Assembly: GCA_030044695.1 (NCBI GenBank) | Contig: JASIDM010000037.1 | Coordinates: 1-22,590, forward strand | Length of the DNA stretch: 22,590 bases | DNA from: Thermoplasmata archaeon | Lineage (GTDB): Archaea > Thermoplasmatota > Thermoplasmata > Lutacidiplasmatales > UBA184 | Direction of reading: 5' to 3' | Shown here: in pieces, positions 14,322 through 22,187 of the stretch | Position numbering within the stretch: position 1 is the first letter of the stretch | Layout: every line of letters begins with the position of its first letter | Translations under genes and position numbers: made by a program | The notes under the pieces: generated by a model | Seen by the model: the letters and a program-made list of their open reading frames with translations, nothing else | Databases searched by the model: none | What the model was told of the DNA's origin: nothing

Positions 14322-15508
14322 TCGCCGCGGCGAGCCCTGCGGCGGCCGTCGCCCCGCTCCAGCGGACCGCGCTCTACGACTTCCACGTCCGGCACGGCGC
14401 CCACCTGGTGCCGTTCGCCGGATGGGAGATGCCGCTGTACTACTCCGGCATCCTCGCCGAGCACCGCTCGGTCCGGGGCGGCGTCGGGCTCTTCGACGTC
14501 TCCCACATGGGGATCTTCACCGTCGAGGGCGGCACCGCCGCCGAGCTCCTCTCGCGCCGCACGACCGCCAACGTCGGCGCCCTCGAACCGGGCCGGGTCC
14601 GCTACACGTTCCTGTTGGAGTCGACCGGCGCGATCGTCGACGATCTGCTGATCTCGCGCGTCGACTCCGGCAGCGAGCTGGCGCCTCGGTTCGTGGTGGT
14701 GCCGAACGCCGCGCGCGCCGCGGAGGTCGAGGAGATCCTGCGCCAGCACCGGGCCCCGGACACGACGATACGTCGCTGGAACGGCACCGTGGCGCTGCTC
14801 GCGGTCCAGGGCCCCGGCTCGCGCCAGCTGCTGGAGCGCCAGTTCGGCTGGTCGCTGGGCCCCCTCGGCTTCTACCGGGCGGCGTTCTTCCCCGCGCAGG
14901 CCGACGGCGGGGCGGCCGGGCGGCTCGGGGCGCCGTTCCCCGACGGGCTCGCGACGGAGCGGTTGGTGAGCCGCACCGGCTACACCGGCGAGCTCGGCTA
15001 CGAGATCTTCGTCCCCGCGGCCGAGGCCGACGGGCTCGCCGAGGGCCTCGTCACGGCCGGCGCCGTTCCCGTCGGCCTCGGGGCCCGCGACACCCTACGC
15101 CTCGAGAAGGGCTACCTGCTCTCCGGCCAGGATTTCCACCGGGACCGCACGCCGCTCGAGGCCGGCCAGGACCGGTTCGTGGAGTTCGACCACCCGTTCG
15201 TCGGGCGGGTCGCGCTGGAGGAGGCGCGTGCCAAGGGCACGTCGGTCCGCCTCGCCGGCCTCGAGGTCACGGAGCCGGGGGCGATCCCCCGTCACGGCTC
15301 GCCGGTCCTCGCCGGGGGCGCGTCGGTCGCCGTAGCGACCAGCGGCGGCCTCTCGCCGGGCCTCGGTCACGGGATCGCGCTCGCCTACCTGCCCCGGGAG
15401 CTGGCCGCGGTCGGCACGGAGCTCGCCGTCGAGGTGCGGGGCCGCGCGGTGCCGGCCCGGGTCGTCGCCCTGCCGTTCGTCGCTCCGACCCCCGTGCGGA
15501 GGAGCTAG
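14318..15508 (+). CDS. gcvT: Glycine cleavage system aminomethyltransferase (T protein)
   Basis: GcvT takes the aminomethyl group from lipoyl-H protein and transfers its carbon to tetrahydrofolate, releasing ammonia. It has 396 residues against the usual 360-375, with a short Ala-rich N-terminal extension. TALYDFHVRHGAHLVPFAGW is the typical opening, then GLFDVSHMGIFTVEG. GAIVDDLLISR supplies the Asp-containing folate loop. RTGYTGELGYEIF and ARDTLRLEKGYLLSGQD are family signatures. ATG 14318 overlaps the purP stop (ATGA), so the two are translationally coupled. GcvP, GcvH and LplA are not in the window. YgfZ or dimethylglycine dehydrogenase relatives are less likely, because the GcvT signatures are intact. 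Confidence 0.93.
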   Translation: MIAAASPAAAVAPLQRTALYDFHVRHGAHLVPFAGWEMPLYYSGILAEHRSVRGGVGLFDVSHMGIFTVEGGTAAELLSRRTTANVGALEPGRVRYTFLLESTGAIVDDLLISRVDSGSELAPRFVVVPNAARAAEVEEILRQHRAPDTTIRRWNGTVALLAVQGPGSRQLLERQFGWSLGPLGFYRAAFFPAQADGGAAGRLGAPFPDGLATERLVSRTGYTGELGYEIFVPAAEADGLAEGLVTAGAVPVGLGARDTLRLEKGYLLSGQDFHRDRTPLEAGQDRFVEFDHPFVGRVALEEARAKGTSVRLAGLEVTEPGAIPRHGSPVLAGGASVAVATSGGLSPGLGHGIALAYLPRELAAVGTELAVEVRGRAVPARVVALPFVAPTPVRRS

Positions 15509-15531
15509 GCGCGGCCCGCGTCGTCCGGTCG

Positions 15532-17922
15532 ATGGCCGTCGACCTTGATCGCCCCCCGTTCGTCGGACGGCTCGAGACCGTCGACGCCCTGCGGCGGCGC
15601 TACGAGGACGCCCAGGCCGGCAGCGGCGGCGTGACGCTGCTGGTCGGCGACACCGGGGTCGGCAAGTCGACGCTCGTCGCCGAGCTCGTCTCGGAGATGA
15701 CGGCGCGGGGGCTGCGGGTCCTGGAGGGCCGGGCGGTCGCCGTCGACGCCCCGCCGCCGTTCCAGGTGCTGCGCGACGCCCTCGAGGCCGCGCAGCAGCG
15801 GGCGCAGGCCGCCGGGGAGGGGGTCCGCGCGCTCGACGCCGAGGTCCTCATCGGCTTCGCCCCCGGCCTCGAGACGATCGCCGAAGGTCCGGTCCGGGTC
15901 GAGGACCGGATCCTCGCCGTCCTGGGCGCTCCGGACGACCCGGGCGAGGGGGGACGCGAGGCGATCTGGGAAGGGCTCGCCCGCCAGTTCCGGGAGTTCG
16001 TCCGCCAGGGGCCCACGGTCCTGGTCCTCGAGGACCTGCACCGGGCGGACGAGCCGTCGCTCGACGCGATCGAGTTCGTCATGCACCAGCTCCGCGACCT
16101 CCCCTTCTGGGTCCTCGCGACGGTCCGTCCCCTGGCGGAGCTGCCGCCGACCCGCCGCGGGCGCCTGGAGAAGTTCGAGAAGGCGACCGACGCGCGTCGG
16201 GTCGTCCTCCGGCCGTTGACATCGCGCGAGGTCGCCGACTTCCTGCACGCCCGCGAGCCGGGCCGGGAGTTCACCGACGAGGAGGTCGCCCGCCGCTACT
16301 CCGAGAGCGGAGGGAACCCGCTGCTCCTGCTCCAGCTCGACCGCCGCCTGGGACGGCCCGCGGGGGCGGAGGGCGCGGGCGAGGGCGGGGCGCCCTTGAG
16401 CCCCGTCGGCGACGAGGAGGAGCGCGTGCTGGCCGTCGCTTCCGTCGTCGGCCCCGAGGTGGCGTTCGACCTCCTGCTCCGGGCGAGCGGCGAGGACGAG
16501 GAGCGGCTCGCCGAGATCGTCGACCGCCTGGTCGGCCGCGGCCTGCTCCTGGAGCGGCCGGGGGAGCGCCTGCTCTTCGCGAGCGATCGGAGCCGGTCCG
16601 AGTTCTACGAGGGGCTCACCGAGTCCCGCCGCCGCCTGCTCCATCGCCGGGTCGGGGCCGCGCTCGAGGCGATGGGCACGGCGGACGTGGCGACGCTCTA
16701 CGCGCTCGCCCGCCACTTCGACCTGGGTCGGATCGACGACAAGGCCGTGCGGTACAACCGTGCCGCGGCGGGGATCGCCGCGGCCGCCCACGCCCCGGCG
16801 GAGGCGCGTCGGCTCCTGGAACGGGCCCTCGACGGGTTCCGCCGGCTGACCCCCGAGGACTGGGCCGGCGAGACCGAGCTCGTCCTCGAGCTGGCCCAGC
16901 AGGCGGAGTCGGCCGGAGAGTTCCGGGACGCCGAGACGATCCTGCGGCATCACCTGGGCCGTCGCGGTCTGGCTCGCCGGGTGCCTCCGCCGCTCCTCAC
17001 CCTCGCGGAGACGTTCCTCGCCCGGGTCCAGACCGACCTGGGCGACTGGAAGGAGGCGGAAGAGGCGACGTCCCGGCTCCTGGCCACGGAGGGGCTCGCC
17101 GACCAGCCCCTCGTGCTCATCGCCCTGCGCCACCTCCGCGGCGAGTCGCTGTACTATCTCGGGCGGTACCCCGAGGCGCTCGCCGAGCACGACGCCGAGC
17201 TCGCCCTGGCGCGGGCGTCCGGCAATCCTCGGGCCGCGGCGCTCGGCCAGGCCCGCCGGGCGAGCGTCCTGCGGATGCTCGGACGGCTGGACGAGGCGCT
17301 CGCCGAGGGCCGCGAGGCGGCCGCCGCGCTGGCCCGGCTCGGCGACCTGCGGGGGGCCGCCTACGGCCACATGTTCGTCGGGGTCGTCCTCAGCGGGCGG
17401 ATCGGCTCCGGCTCGTCGATCGTCGAGGTCCTCGGGGAGTTCGAGGAGGCCCGTCGGCTGGGCGAGGAGGCCCGCGACCCCCGGCGGGTCGGCTGGGCGC
17501 TGTTCAACACCGCCGACGTGCTGCGGGAGGCCGGACGGACCGACGAGGCCGTGGCCGCCAACGAGCGCGCCCGCGAGACCCTCGAGCGGATCGGCGACCG
17601 CTTCGGCCTCGTCCAGGCGCTGATCATCGCCGGCAAGATCCATCTCGACCGACGCGAGTTCGACCGCGCCGAGGCGGACCTCTTGGACGCCTACCGGCTG
17701 GTGCGCGAGCTTCGGGTTCCGGCCGACGAGGTCGACGTGATGCTGCGCCTGGCCCAGCTCTCGTTCGCGCGAGGGGACCTCGCGAGCGCCCGACGGCGCG
17801 TCGACGAGCTTGAGCGCCGCAACCTCGCGGCCCTGCGGCCGGACGTCCTGCCGGAGTTCGACCGCCTGGTCCGGTCCCTTGCCGCCGGCGGAGGAGCGGA
17901 TGGCGCGACGCCGTCGCCGTAG
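15532..17922 (+). CDS. Large ATPase with C-terminal TPR-like helical repeats (AAA_16/MalT-like)
   Basis: A 796-residue protein of unknown specific role, with the layout of STAND-type signalling ATPases. PPFVGRLETVDALRRRY opens the nucleotide domain. Walker A is GDTGVGKST (residues 39-47) and Walker B is TVLVLEDLH (162-170). SGGNPLLLLQL is the sensor-like GGNP motif of AAA_16/MalT ATPases. A winged-helix-like region follows (EEERVLAVASVVGPEVAFDLLL). From about residue 400 to 775 come paired helices of TPR type (for example LYYLGRYPEALAEHDAELAL, MLGRLDEALAEGREAAAALA, RREFDRAEADLLDAYRLVRE). There is no transmembrane segment and no C-terminal DNA-binding, kinase or cyclase domain. ATG 15532 follows gcvT by 23 bases, and the 3' end overlaps nadC by 23. 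The domain call is firm; function is open. Confidence 0.85.
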   Translation: MAVDLDRPPFVGRLETVDALRRRYEDAQAGSGGVTLLVGDTGVGKSTLVAELVSEMTARGLRVLEGRAVAVDAPPPFQVLRDALEAAQQRAQAAGEGVRALDAEVLIGFAPGLETIAEGPVRVEDRILAVLGAPDDPGEGGREAIWEGLARQFREFVRQGPTVLVLEDLHRADEPSLDAIEFVMHQLRDLPFWVLATVRPLAELPPTRRGRLEKFEKATDARRVVLRPLTSREVADFLHAREPGREFTDEEVARRYSESGGNPLLLLQLDRRLGRPAGAEGAGEGGAPLSPVGDEEERVLAVASVVGPEVAFDLLLRASGEDEERLAEIVDRLVGRGLLLERPGERLLFASDRSRSEFYEGLTESRRRLLHRRVGAALEAMGTADVATLYALARHFDLGRIDDKAVRYNRAAAGIAAAAHAPAEARRLLERALDGFRRLTPEDWAGETELVLELAQQAESAGEFRDAETILRHHLGRRGLARRVPPPLLTLAETFLARVQTDLGDWKEAEEATSRLLATEGLADQPLVLIALRHLRGESLYYLGRYPEALAEHDAELALARASGNPRAAALGQARRASVLRMLGRLDEALAEGREAAAALARLGDLRGAAYGHMFVGVVLSGRIGSGSSIVEVLGEFEEARRLGEEARDPRRVGWALFNTADVLREAGRTDEAVAANERARETLERIGDRFGLVQALIIAGKIHLDRREFDRAEADLLDAYRLVRELRVPADEVDVMLRLAQLSFARGDLASARRRVDELERRNLAALRPDVLPEFDRLVRSLAAGGGADGATPSP

Positions 17923-18772
17923 CCCCGATCCCCTGGTCGCCCTCGTCCGGCGGGCCCTCGCGGAGGACCGCGTGGGGCGGGACCGGACGACCCGGGCCCT
18001 CCTCCCCGGCCCGGTCCCCGCCGAGGGGACGGTCGTGGCCCAGGCTCCGGGGGTCCTGTCGGGGATGCGGGCGGCGCGGCTGGGCGCCCGGGAGCTCGGG
18101 CTCGCCGTCGCCCGGGCCGCCCGCGACGGCGACCGGGTCCGTCCCGGCACGGTCGTCCTCGTCCTCCGGGGGGATGCCCGGCGCCTGCTCGCGGGGGAGC
18201 GGACGCTCCTCAACCTCCTCATGCACGCGAGCGGGGTCGCGACGGCGACCGCCCGAGCGGTGCGGGCGAGCCGGCCCTCCCGACCCCGGCTCGAGGTCCT
18301 GGCGACGCGCAAGACCCTCCCCGGCCTGCGCGACCTGGAGAAGGCGGCCGTCGTCCACGGCGGGGGCCGGCCCCATCGGCGGGACCTGTCGGACGCGGTG
18401 CTCGTCAAGAACAACCACCTCGCCGTCGTCGGCCTCGAGCCGGCGATCGCCCGCCTCCGCCGTGCGGCGGCCCGGCTCGGTCCGATCGAGGTCGAGGTCC
18501 GGACCGCCGCCGAGGCCGTGCGGGCCGTCCGGGCCGGGGCCGACGCCCTGCTGATCGACAACGCCTCGCCTCCCGTCGCCCGCCGGATCGTCGGGGCGCT
18601 CACCGACGCCGGGCTCCGCCGGGGCGTCCGGATCGAGCTCTCCGGCGGGCTGAGCCCGGGGACGCTTCCGCAGTACCGCCGCGTGGGGGCCGACGCGGTC
18701 AGCCTGGGCGCCCTCACCCACTCCGCCCCCGCCCTGCCGTTCCACCTGCGCCTTCGGCCCCTGCCGCGTTAA
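17900..18772 (+). CDS. nadC: Quinolinate phosphoribosyltransferase (NadC)
   Basis: Converts quinolinate and PRPP to nicotinate mononucleotide, CO2 and pyrophosphate, the entry step to NAD from quinolinate. It has 290 residues, normal length. The signature is almost complete: ATRKTLPGLRDLEKAAVVHG, then GGGRPHRRDLSDAVLVKNNHL, giving the Arg, Lys and His residues that bind quinolinate and PRPP. IEVEVRTAAEA, DALLIDNASP and IELSGGL belong to the barrel's C-terminal edges. ATG 17900 has GGAGGAG three bases upstream (short spacing) and overlaps the ATPase gene by 23 bases. The N-terminus begins with a basic MARRRRRS stretch. nadA follows 30 bases downstream. Confidence 0.96.
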   Translation: MARRRRRSPDPLVALVRRALAEDRVGRDRTTRALLPGPVPAEGTVVAQAPGVLSGMRAARLGARELGLAVARAARDGDRVRPGTVVLVLRGDARRLLAGERTLLNLLMHASGVATATARAVRASRPSRPRLEVLATRKTLPGLRDLEKAAVVHGGGRPHRRDLSDAVLVKNNHLAVVGLEPAIARLRRAAARLGPIEVEVRTAAEAVRAVRAGADALLIDNASPPVARRIVGALTDAGLRRGVRIELSGGLSPGTLPQYRRVGADAVSLGALTHSAPALPFHLRLRPLPR

Positions 18773-18775
18773 GTC
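18766..18775 (+). promoter_or_regulatory. TATA-like box of nadA
   Basis: GCGTTAAGTC spans the nadC stop, 28-37 bases before ATG 18803. It allows nadA to be transcribed by itself as well as with nadC. The match is weak. Confidence 0.35.
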
Positions 18776-18802
18776 CGCGACCGGCCTAGTCGCCACCGAC
18801 GC

Positions 18803-19708
18803 ATGTCGCTCGAGGCCGAGATCCGCTCGCTCCGGGAGGCGCGGGACGCCGTCCTGCTGGCGCACAACTACCAGCGGCCGGAGGTCCAGGAGATCGCCGA
18901 CTACGTCGGCGATTCGCTGTACCTGGCGCGGCGGGCGCAGGAGGCCGACCGGTCGGTGATCGTCTTCGCCGGCGTGCGGTTCATGGCCGAGACCGCCAAG
19001 ATCCTCAACCCCGGGCGGACCGTGCTCCTGCCGGACCCGAAGGCCGGCTGCGGGCTCGCCGACGCCGTGACCGCCGAGCAGGTACGGGCCTGGAAGGCGG
19101 AGCATCCGGGGGCGGCGGTCGTCGCGTACATCAACACCTCCGCCGAGGTGAAGGCGGAGGCCGACTACTGCTGCACCAGTTCGAACGCCGTGAAGGTCGT
19201 CGAGCGGATCCCGGCGGGCCAGGAGGTCCTGTTCCTGCCGGACATGTTCCTCGGCGACTACGTGCGCCGCCGGACCGGCCGGAACCTGCACCTGTGGGTC
19301 GGCGACTGCCCGGTCCACGCCCGGCTCCGCCCCGAGCGGCTCGCGGCCGCCCGCGCCGAGCACCCGGGGGCGCCGGTGGTCGCCCACCCGGAGTGCGGGT
19401 GCGCGAGCGAGGTGCTCCCTCAGGTCGACCGCGTCCTCTCCACGGACGGGATGGTGCGGTTCGCCGAGGAGACCCGGGCCCCCGAGGTCCTCGTCGCGAC
19501 CGAGGTGGGGATTCTCCACCGGATGCGCCGGCTGAACCCCGGGACGACGTTCACGCCGCTGGACGCCGGGGCGATCTGCCCGTACATGAAGGAGATCGAC
19601 CTCGCCGACGTGCGCGACGCCCTCGCCGAGCTCCGCTACCGCATCGAGGTCCCGCCGCCGATCGCGGGGCGGGCCCGGGGCGTGCTCGAGCGGATGGTCG
19701 CCACGTAG
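18803..19708 (+). CDS. nadA: Quinolinate synthase (NadA)
   Basis: A [4Fe-4S] enzyme that condenses iminoaspartate with dihydroxyacetone phosphate to quinolinate, used directly by NadC. It has 301 residues, the short archaeal form. The three cluster ligands by spacing are Cys83 (AGCGLAD), Cys169 (GDCPVH) and Cys259 (AICPYMK). VLLAHNYQRPEVQEIAD is the typical start, YINTSAEVKAEADYCCTSSN carries the substrate-binding Tyr and Ser/Thr residues, and HPEC lies at 195-198. NadB or aspartate dehydrogenase, needed for iminoaspartate, is not in the window. ATG 18803 is 30 bases after nadC. The gene ends 12 bases from the convergent membrane-protein gene. Confidence 0.97.
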   Translation: MSLEAEIRSLREARDAVLLAHNYQRPEVQEIADYVGDSLYLARRAQEADRSVIVFAGVRFMAETAKILNPGRTVLLPDPKAGCGLADAVTAEQVRAWKAEHPGAAVVAYINTSAEVKAEADYCCTSSNAVKVVERIPAGQEVLFLPDMFLGDYVRRRTGRNLHLWVGDCPVHARLRPERLAAARAEHPGAPVVAHPECGCASEVLPQVDRVLSTDGMVRFAEETRAPEVLVATEVGILHRMRRLNPGTTFTPLDAGAICPYMKEIDLADVRDALAELRYRIEVPPPIAGRARGVLERMVAT

Positions 19709-19720
19709 ACGACCGCCGGG

Positions 19721-20083
19721 CTAGGCGTGGGGGAGGAGGCGGGCCGCCCCGCCGTTGACCCAGAGGGTGTACGCCTCGGCCAGGAGCAGGAGCCCGCCGA
19801 GGAACACGACCCCGACCGCCGACCACGACGGCTTGCGGGTGAGATAGAAGTGCACGCTCAGCGGGTTGATCCGGCTGGAGAGGAAGGCGAGGCCCGACGC
19901 GAGCAGCACCAGCCCGAGCACCGCGGGGACGAGGAGCGAGTACGTCCCGAAGAACAGCCCGACCGCGATGACCGCGACCGCGATGGGGATCGCCGCGTGG
20001 GAGCGCTCCGCCGGACGGGCCTCGCGTCCCTCGGGGGCCGGGGGGCGACGATACTCCCACCGCACGCCCGGGTCGTCGTCCAC
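19721..20083 (-). CDS. Small three-helix membrane protein, unknown function
   Basis: A 120-residue integral membrane protein. A polar, Arg/Pro-rich N-terminus (about 30 residues, MDDDPGVRWEYRRPP) precedes three hydrophobic segments: about residues 30-50 (AIPIAVAVIAVGLFFGTYSL), 51-71 (LVPAVLGLVLLASGLAFLSS) and 87-109 (VGVVFLGGLLLLAEAYTLWV). A short loop, SRINPLSVHFYLTRKPSW, joins the last two. I recognise no family. GTG 20083 is the preferred start; the frame is open back to a TTG at 20158, which would sit inside the promoter box shared with the divergent zinc protein gene. Strongly hydrophobic coding in the right frame supports a real gene. Confidence 0.7.
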   Translation of the reverse strand: MDDDPGVRWEYRRPPAPEGREARPAERSHAAIPIAVAVIAVGLFFGTYSLLVPAVLGLVLLASGLAFLSSRINPLSVHFYLTRKPSWSAVGVVFLGGLLLLAEAYTLWVNGGAARLLPHA

Positions 20084-20153
20084 GGACGGGCCGGGAGGGC
20101 TCGGGTAGATGAGGGCGAGGTTGCAGCGGCGGGCTCTTCCTGTCCAGCCGACG

Positions 20154-20163
20154 AGCAAAAGAA
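20154..20163. promoter_or_regulatory. AT-rich core between the membrane protein and the zinc protein
   Basis: AGCAAAAGAA is 22-31 bases before GTG 20185 on the plus strand, an ideal distance for a leaderless transcript. On the minus strand (TTCTTTTGCT) it is about 71-80 bases before GTG 20083. It may serve both genes; the plus-strand role is better supported. Confidence 0.5.
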
Positions 20164-20166
20164 CCC

Positions 20167-20181
20167 CCGCCCGTTGGGCGG
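20167..20181. promoter_or_regulatory. 6-bp inverted repeat at the zinc protein transcription start
   Basis: CCGCCC and GGGCGG form a perfect 6-bp inverted repeat around GTT, between the TATA-like box and GTG 20185. A protein bound here would block initiation. In this GC-rich sequence a repeat of this size can also occur by chance. Confidence 0.25.
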
Positions 20182-20184
20182 ATC

Positions 20185-20535
20185 GTGCCGAACGCCCGCG
20201 ACGCCTCCCGGAGCCCCGCCGGCCCGGTGCCCGGGGTGCCCGCCGGACCGCGGCCCTCCCCGGCCCCGGGGCGAGCCCGCTCGTTCCCTGAGCCGCCGGA
20301 GTTCCGCGCCCACCCGCTCGCGCCCGAAGGCTCGTGCGTCAACTGCGGGACCCCCGCCGCCCGGGGGTACGCCAACCCCAGATGCTGGGAGTGCGGCCGG
20401 GCGCTCTGCGCGGACTGCTTCTGGCGTCACGGGCTGAGCCCGGCCGATCATCGGTGCGCCGGCTGCGCGAGCCGGGGCGGAACGCCCCCGCTCAGCGTCT
20501 CGGGGGGCCGCTCCGTGGCGGCCCACGGACCTTAG
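20185..20535 (+). CDS. Small eight-cysteine zinc-binding protein (RING-like spacing)
   Basis: A 116-residue protein with a disordered Pro/Arg/Ala-rich first half (about 45 residues) and a compact cysteine-rich domain at residues 51-94. Four CxxC knuckles (51/54, 67/70, 75/78, 91/94) are spaced symmetrically: x12, x4, x12. If paired 1-3 and 2-4, they would bind two zinc ions in a cross-brace, as in RING, B-box or related treble-clef domains. His82 and His89 lie between the last knuckles. No enzymatic domain is visible. GTG 20185 is chosen for its distance from the box at 20154. The 3' end overlaps polX tail-to-tail by 44 bases, so the last 14 residues may be poorly constrained. Function unknown; protein- or RNA-binding is possible. 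Confidence 0.72.
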   Translation: MPNARDASRSPAGPVPGVPAGPRPSPAPGRARSFPEPPEFRAHPLAPEGSCVNCGTPAARGYANPRCWECGRALCADCFWRHGLSPADHRCAGCASRGGTPPLSVSGGRSVAAHGP

Positions 20536-22177
20536 GCGCCGGGCGCGGCGGACGCCCCGGATCGCGGGCGTTAGCGACCTCCGCCCGGCTCGCCCCGGCG
20601 CGACGGGCGAAGCCGAGAGCGACCGCCTCGATCGGGTCGTCGGGGGAGCGAGCCAGCCCCGTGGGGACCGCCAAGGGGACCCCGGCGAGCCGGGCGGTCC
20701 GGGCCGCCGCCGAGTCCAGACGGTCGGAGCCCGGCCCGATCTCGACGGCCGCCCCCCAGGCCCGGGCCCGGTCGAGCGCCGGCCCGATGACCTCGGGGGG
20801 ACCGCCGAAGTGGGCGAGCAGCCGCACGGGCAGGGGCGGTGGGGCCGCGTCGCGCGAGCTCAGCGGCTCCGGCACGGCGATCAGGTACTCGGCGCCGCTC
20901 GAGAGGAGGTCGGCGGGCACCAGCCCGGTAGGGTCCCCCCGCGTTTCGGCCGCGAACGGCAAGCGGAGCCCGGGGCCGCGGGACCGCTGCAGGGCCGTGA
21001 GGACCTCGGCGGCGAGCTGGGGCTGCCATCCGCCCCCCTCGGCCACCCCGACCACGACGCCGACGGTCCCGATCGCGCGGCGCTTCGCCTCCGCCACGAG
21101 CCGGGCCGCGTCGCGCTCCGTCGCGTCCCGCGGAAGGTGCACGTGCCACTCCTCGGCGAGATCGCCCGGTTCCACCAATCGAGGGAGCCGTCCGGAGGCC
21201 GCCTCGGCGATCTCCCCCCGGTCCTCGCGGAGCTCCGGAGGGATCCACGCGAGCCCGAGGGCGCCGTAGACGTCCTCCTCGGTCGCCCCGGCGATCCGCT
21301 GCTCGCCTCGGTAGACCCCGTACTCGTTCACCTTGAGCCCCTGCTCCCGCGCGAGCGACCGCAGCCGGACGTTGTGGTCCTTGGAGCCCGTGAAGTACTG
21401 CAGCGCCGCGCCGAACGCCTCCGGCTCGACGACCCGCAGGTCGACCTGGAGCCCACCGGTCAGGACGACCGTCTCCTTGGTCGGGCCCCGGAGGCGGACC
21501 TCCTGCACGGCCGCGAGCGCCGAGAACGCGTCGAAGACGGCCGCCGGGGCCGTGGCCGTCGCCAGCACGTCGAGGTCCCCAACGTCCTCGCGAGCGCGTC
21601 GGAAGCTCCCGGCGATCTCCACCTGGCGGACCCCCGGCACCCCCCGGAGCACGTCGAGGATCGAACGGGCGATCGGCCAGACCTGCTCGATCGGCCGTCG
21701 TGCCGACGTCGGCGCCGGTCCGGAGGTGGCGCGGCCGGTGGCCGCCCGGAGCTGGGCGATCTTCTTCGCCGCGAACCCCTTGACCCCCTCGAGCCGTCCG
21801 GCGTCGATCGCCTCGGCGAGGGCCGACGTCCCCTCGATCCCGAGCTCCGTCCAGAACCGCCGAGCGGTCTTCGGGCCGACCCCGGGAAGCCGCATGAGCT
21901 CGAGGACCCCGGCGGGGATATCGGCCCGGAGCTTCTCGAGATACGCCAGCGAGCCCGTGCGAAGGAGCTCGTCGACCTTCCCGGCGATTGCCTCCCCGAC
22001 GCCCGGGATCGTGCGAAGCGCCCCGCGCTCGGCGAACCGGGCGAGGCCCTCCGGCAGGCTCTCGATCGAACGGGCGGCGCGGCGGTACGCCTCCGGCTTG
22101 AACCGCTCCCCGAGCAGATCGAGCAGGTCGGCGATCTCGTTGAGCCGAGCCGCGACCTCCTCGTTGGAGAGCCCCAT
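20492..22177 (-). CDS. polX: Family X DNA polymerase with a degenerate PHP domain
   Basis: A repair polymerase of the prokaryotic PolX type, 561 residues. The N-terminal 8-kDa domain has two helix-hairpin-helix motifs (IPGVGEAIAG at about residues 57-66 and LPGVGPKTA at about 97-105). The polymerase core has AGSFRRAREDVGDLD, with catalytic Asp201 and Asp203, and the third Asp246 in QVDLRV. FTGSKDHNVRLR (262-273) is typical. The C-terminal third aligns in order with the PHP phosphoesterase domain but has lost most metal ligands: HVH (345-347) remains, but the TDHS, SVHS and final DxH positions read VVVG, VPEP and TGLA. The nuclease is therefore probably inactive. A Pro/Arg-rich tail ends the protein and overlaps the convergent zinc protein gene. 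The GNAT gene ends 10 bases upstream, suggesting one transcript. Confidence 0.95.
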   Translation of the reverse strand: MGLSNEEVAARLNEIADLLDLLGERFKPEAYRRAARSIESLPEGLARFAERGALRTIPGVGEAIAGKVDELLRTGSLAYLEKLRADIPAGVLELMRLPGVGPKTARRFWTELGIEGTSALAEAIDAGRLEGVKGFAAKKIAQLRAATGRATSGPAPTSARRPIEQVWPIARSILDVLRGVPGVRQVEIAGSFRRAREDVGDLDVLATATAPAAVFDAFSALAAVQEVRLRGPTKETVVLTGGLQVDLRVVEPEAFGAALQYFTGSKDHNVRLRSLAREQGLKVNEYGVYRGEQRIAGATEEDVYGALGLAWIPPELREDRGEIAEAASGRLPRLVEPGDLAEEWHVHLPRDATERDAARLVAEAKRRAIGTVGVVVGVAEGGGWQPQLAAEVLTALQRSRGPGLRLPFAAETRGDPTGLVPADLLSSGAEYLIAVPEPLSSRDAAPPPLPVRLLAHFGGPPEVIGPALDRARAWGAAVEIGPGSDRLDSAAARTARLAGVPLAVPTGLARSPDDPIEAVALGFARRAGASRAEVANARDPGRPPRPAPKVRGPPRSGPPRR

Positions 22178-22187
22178 CGTCCCCCCT

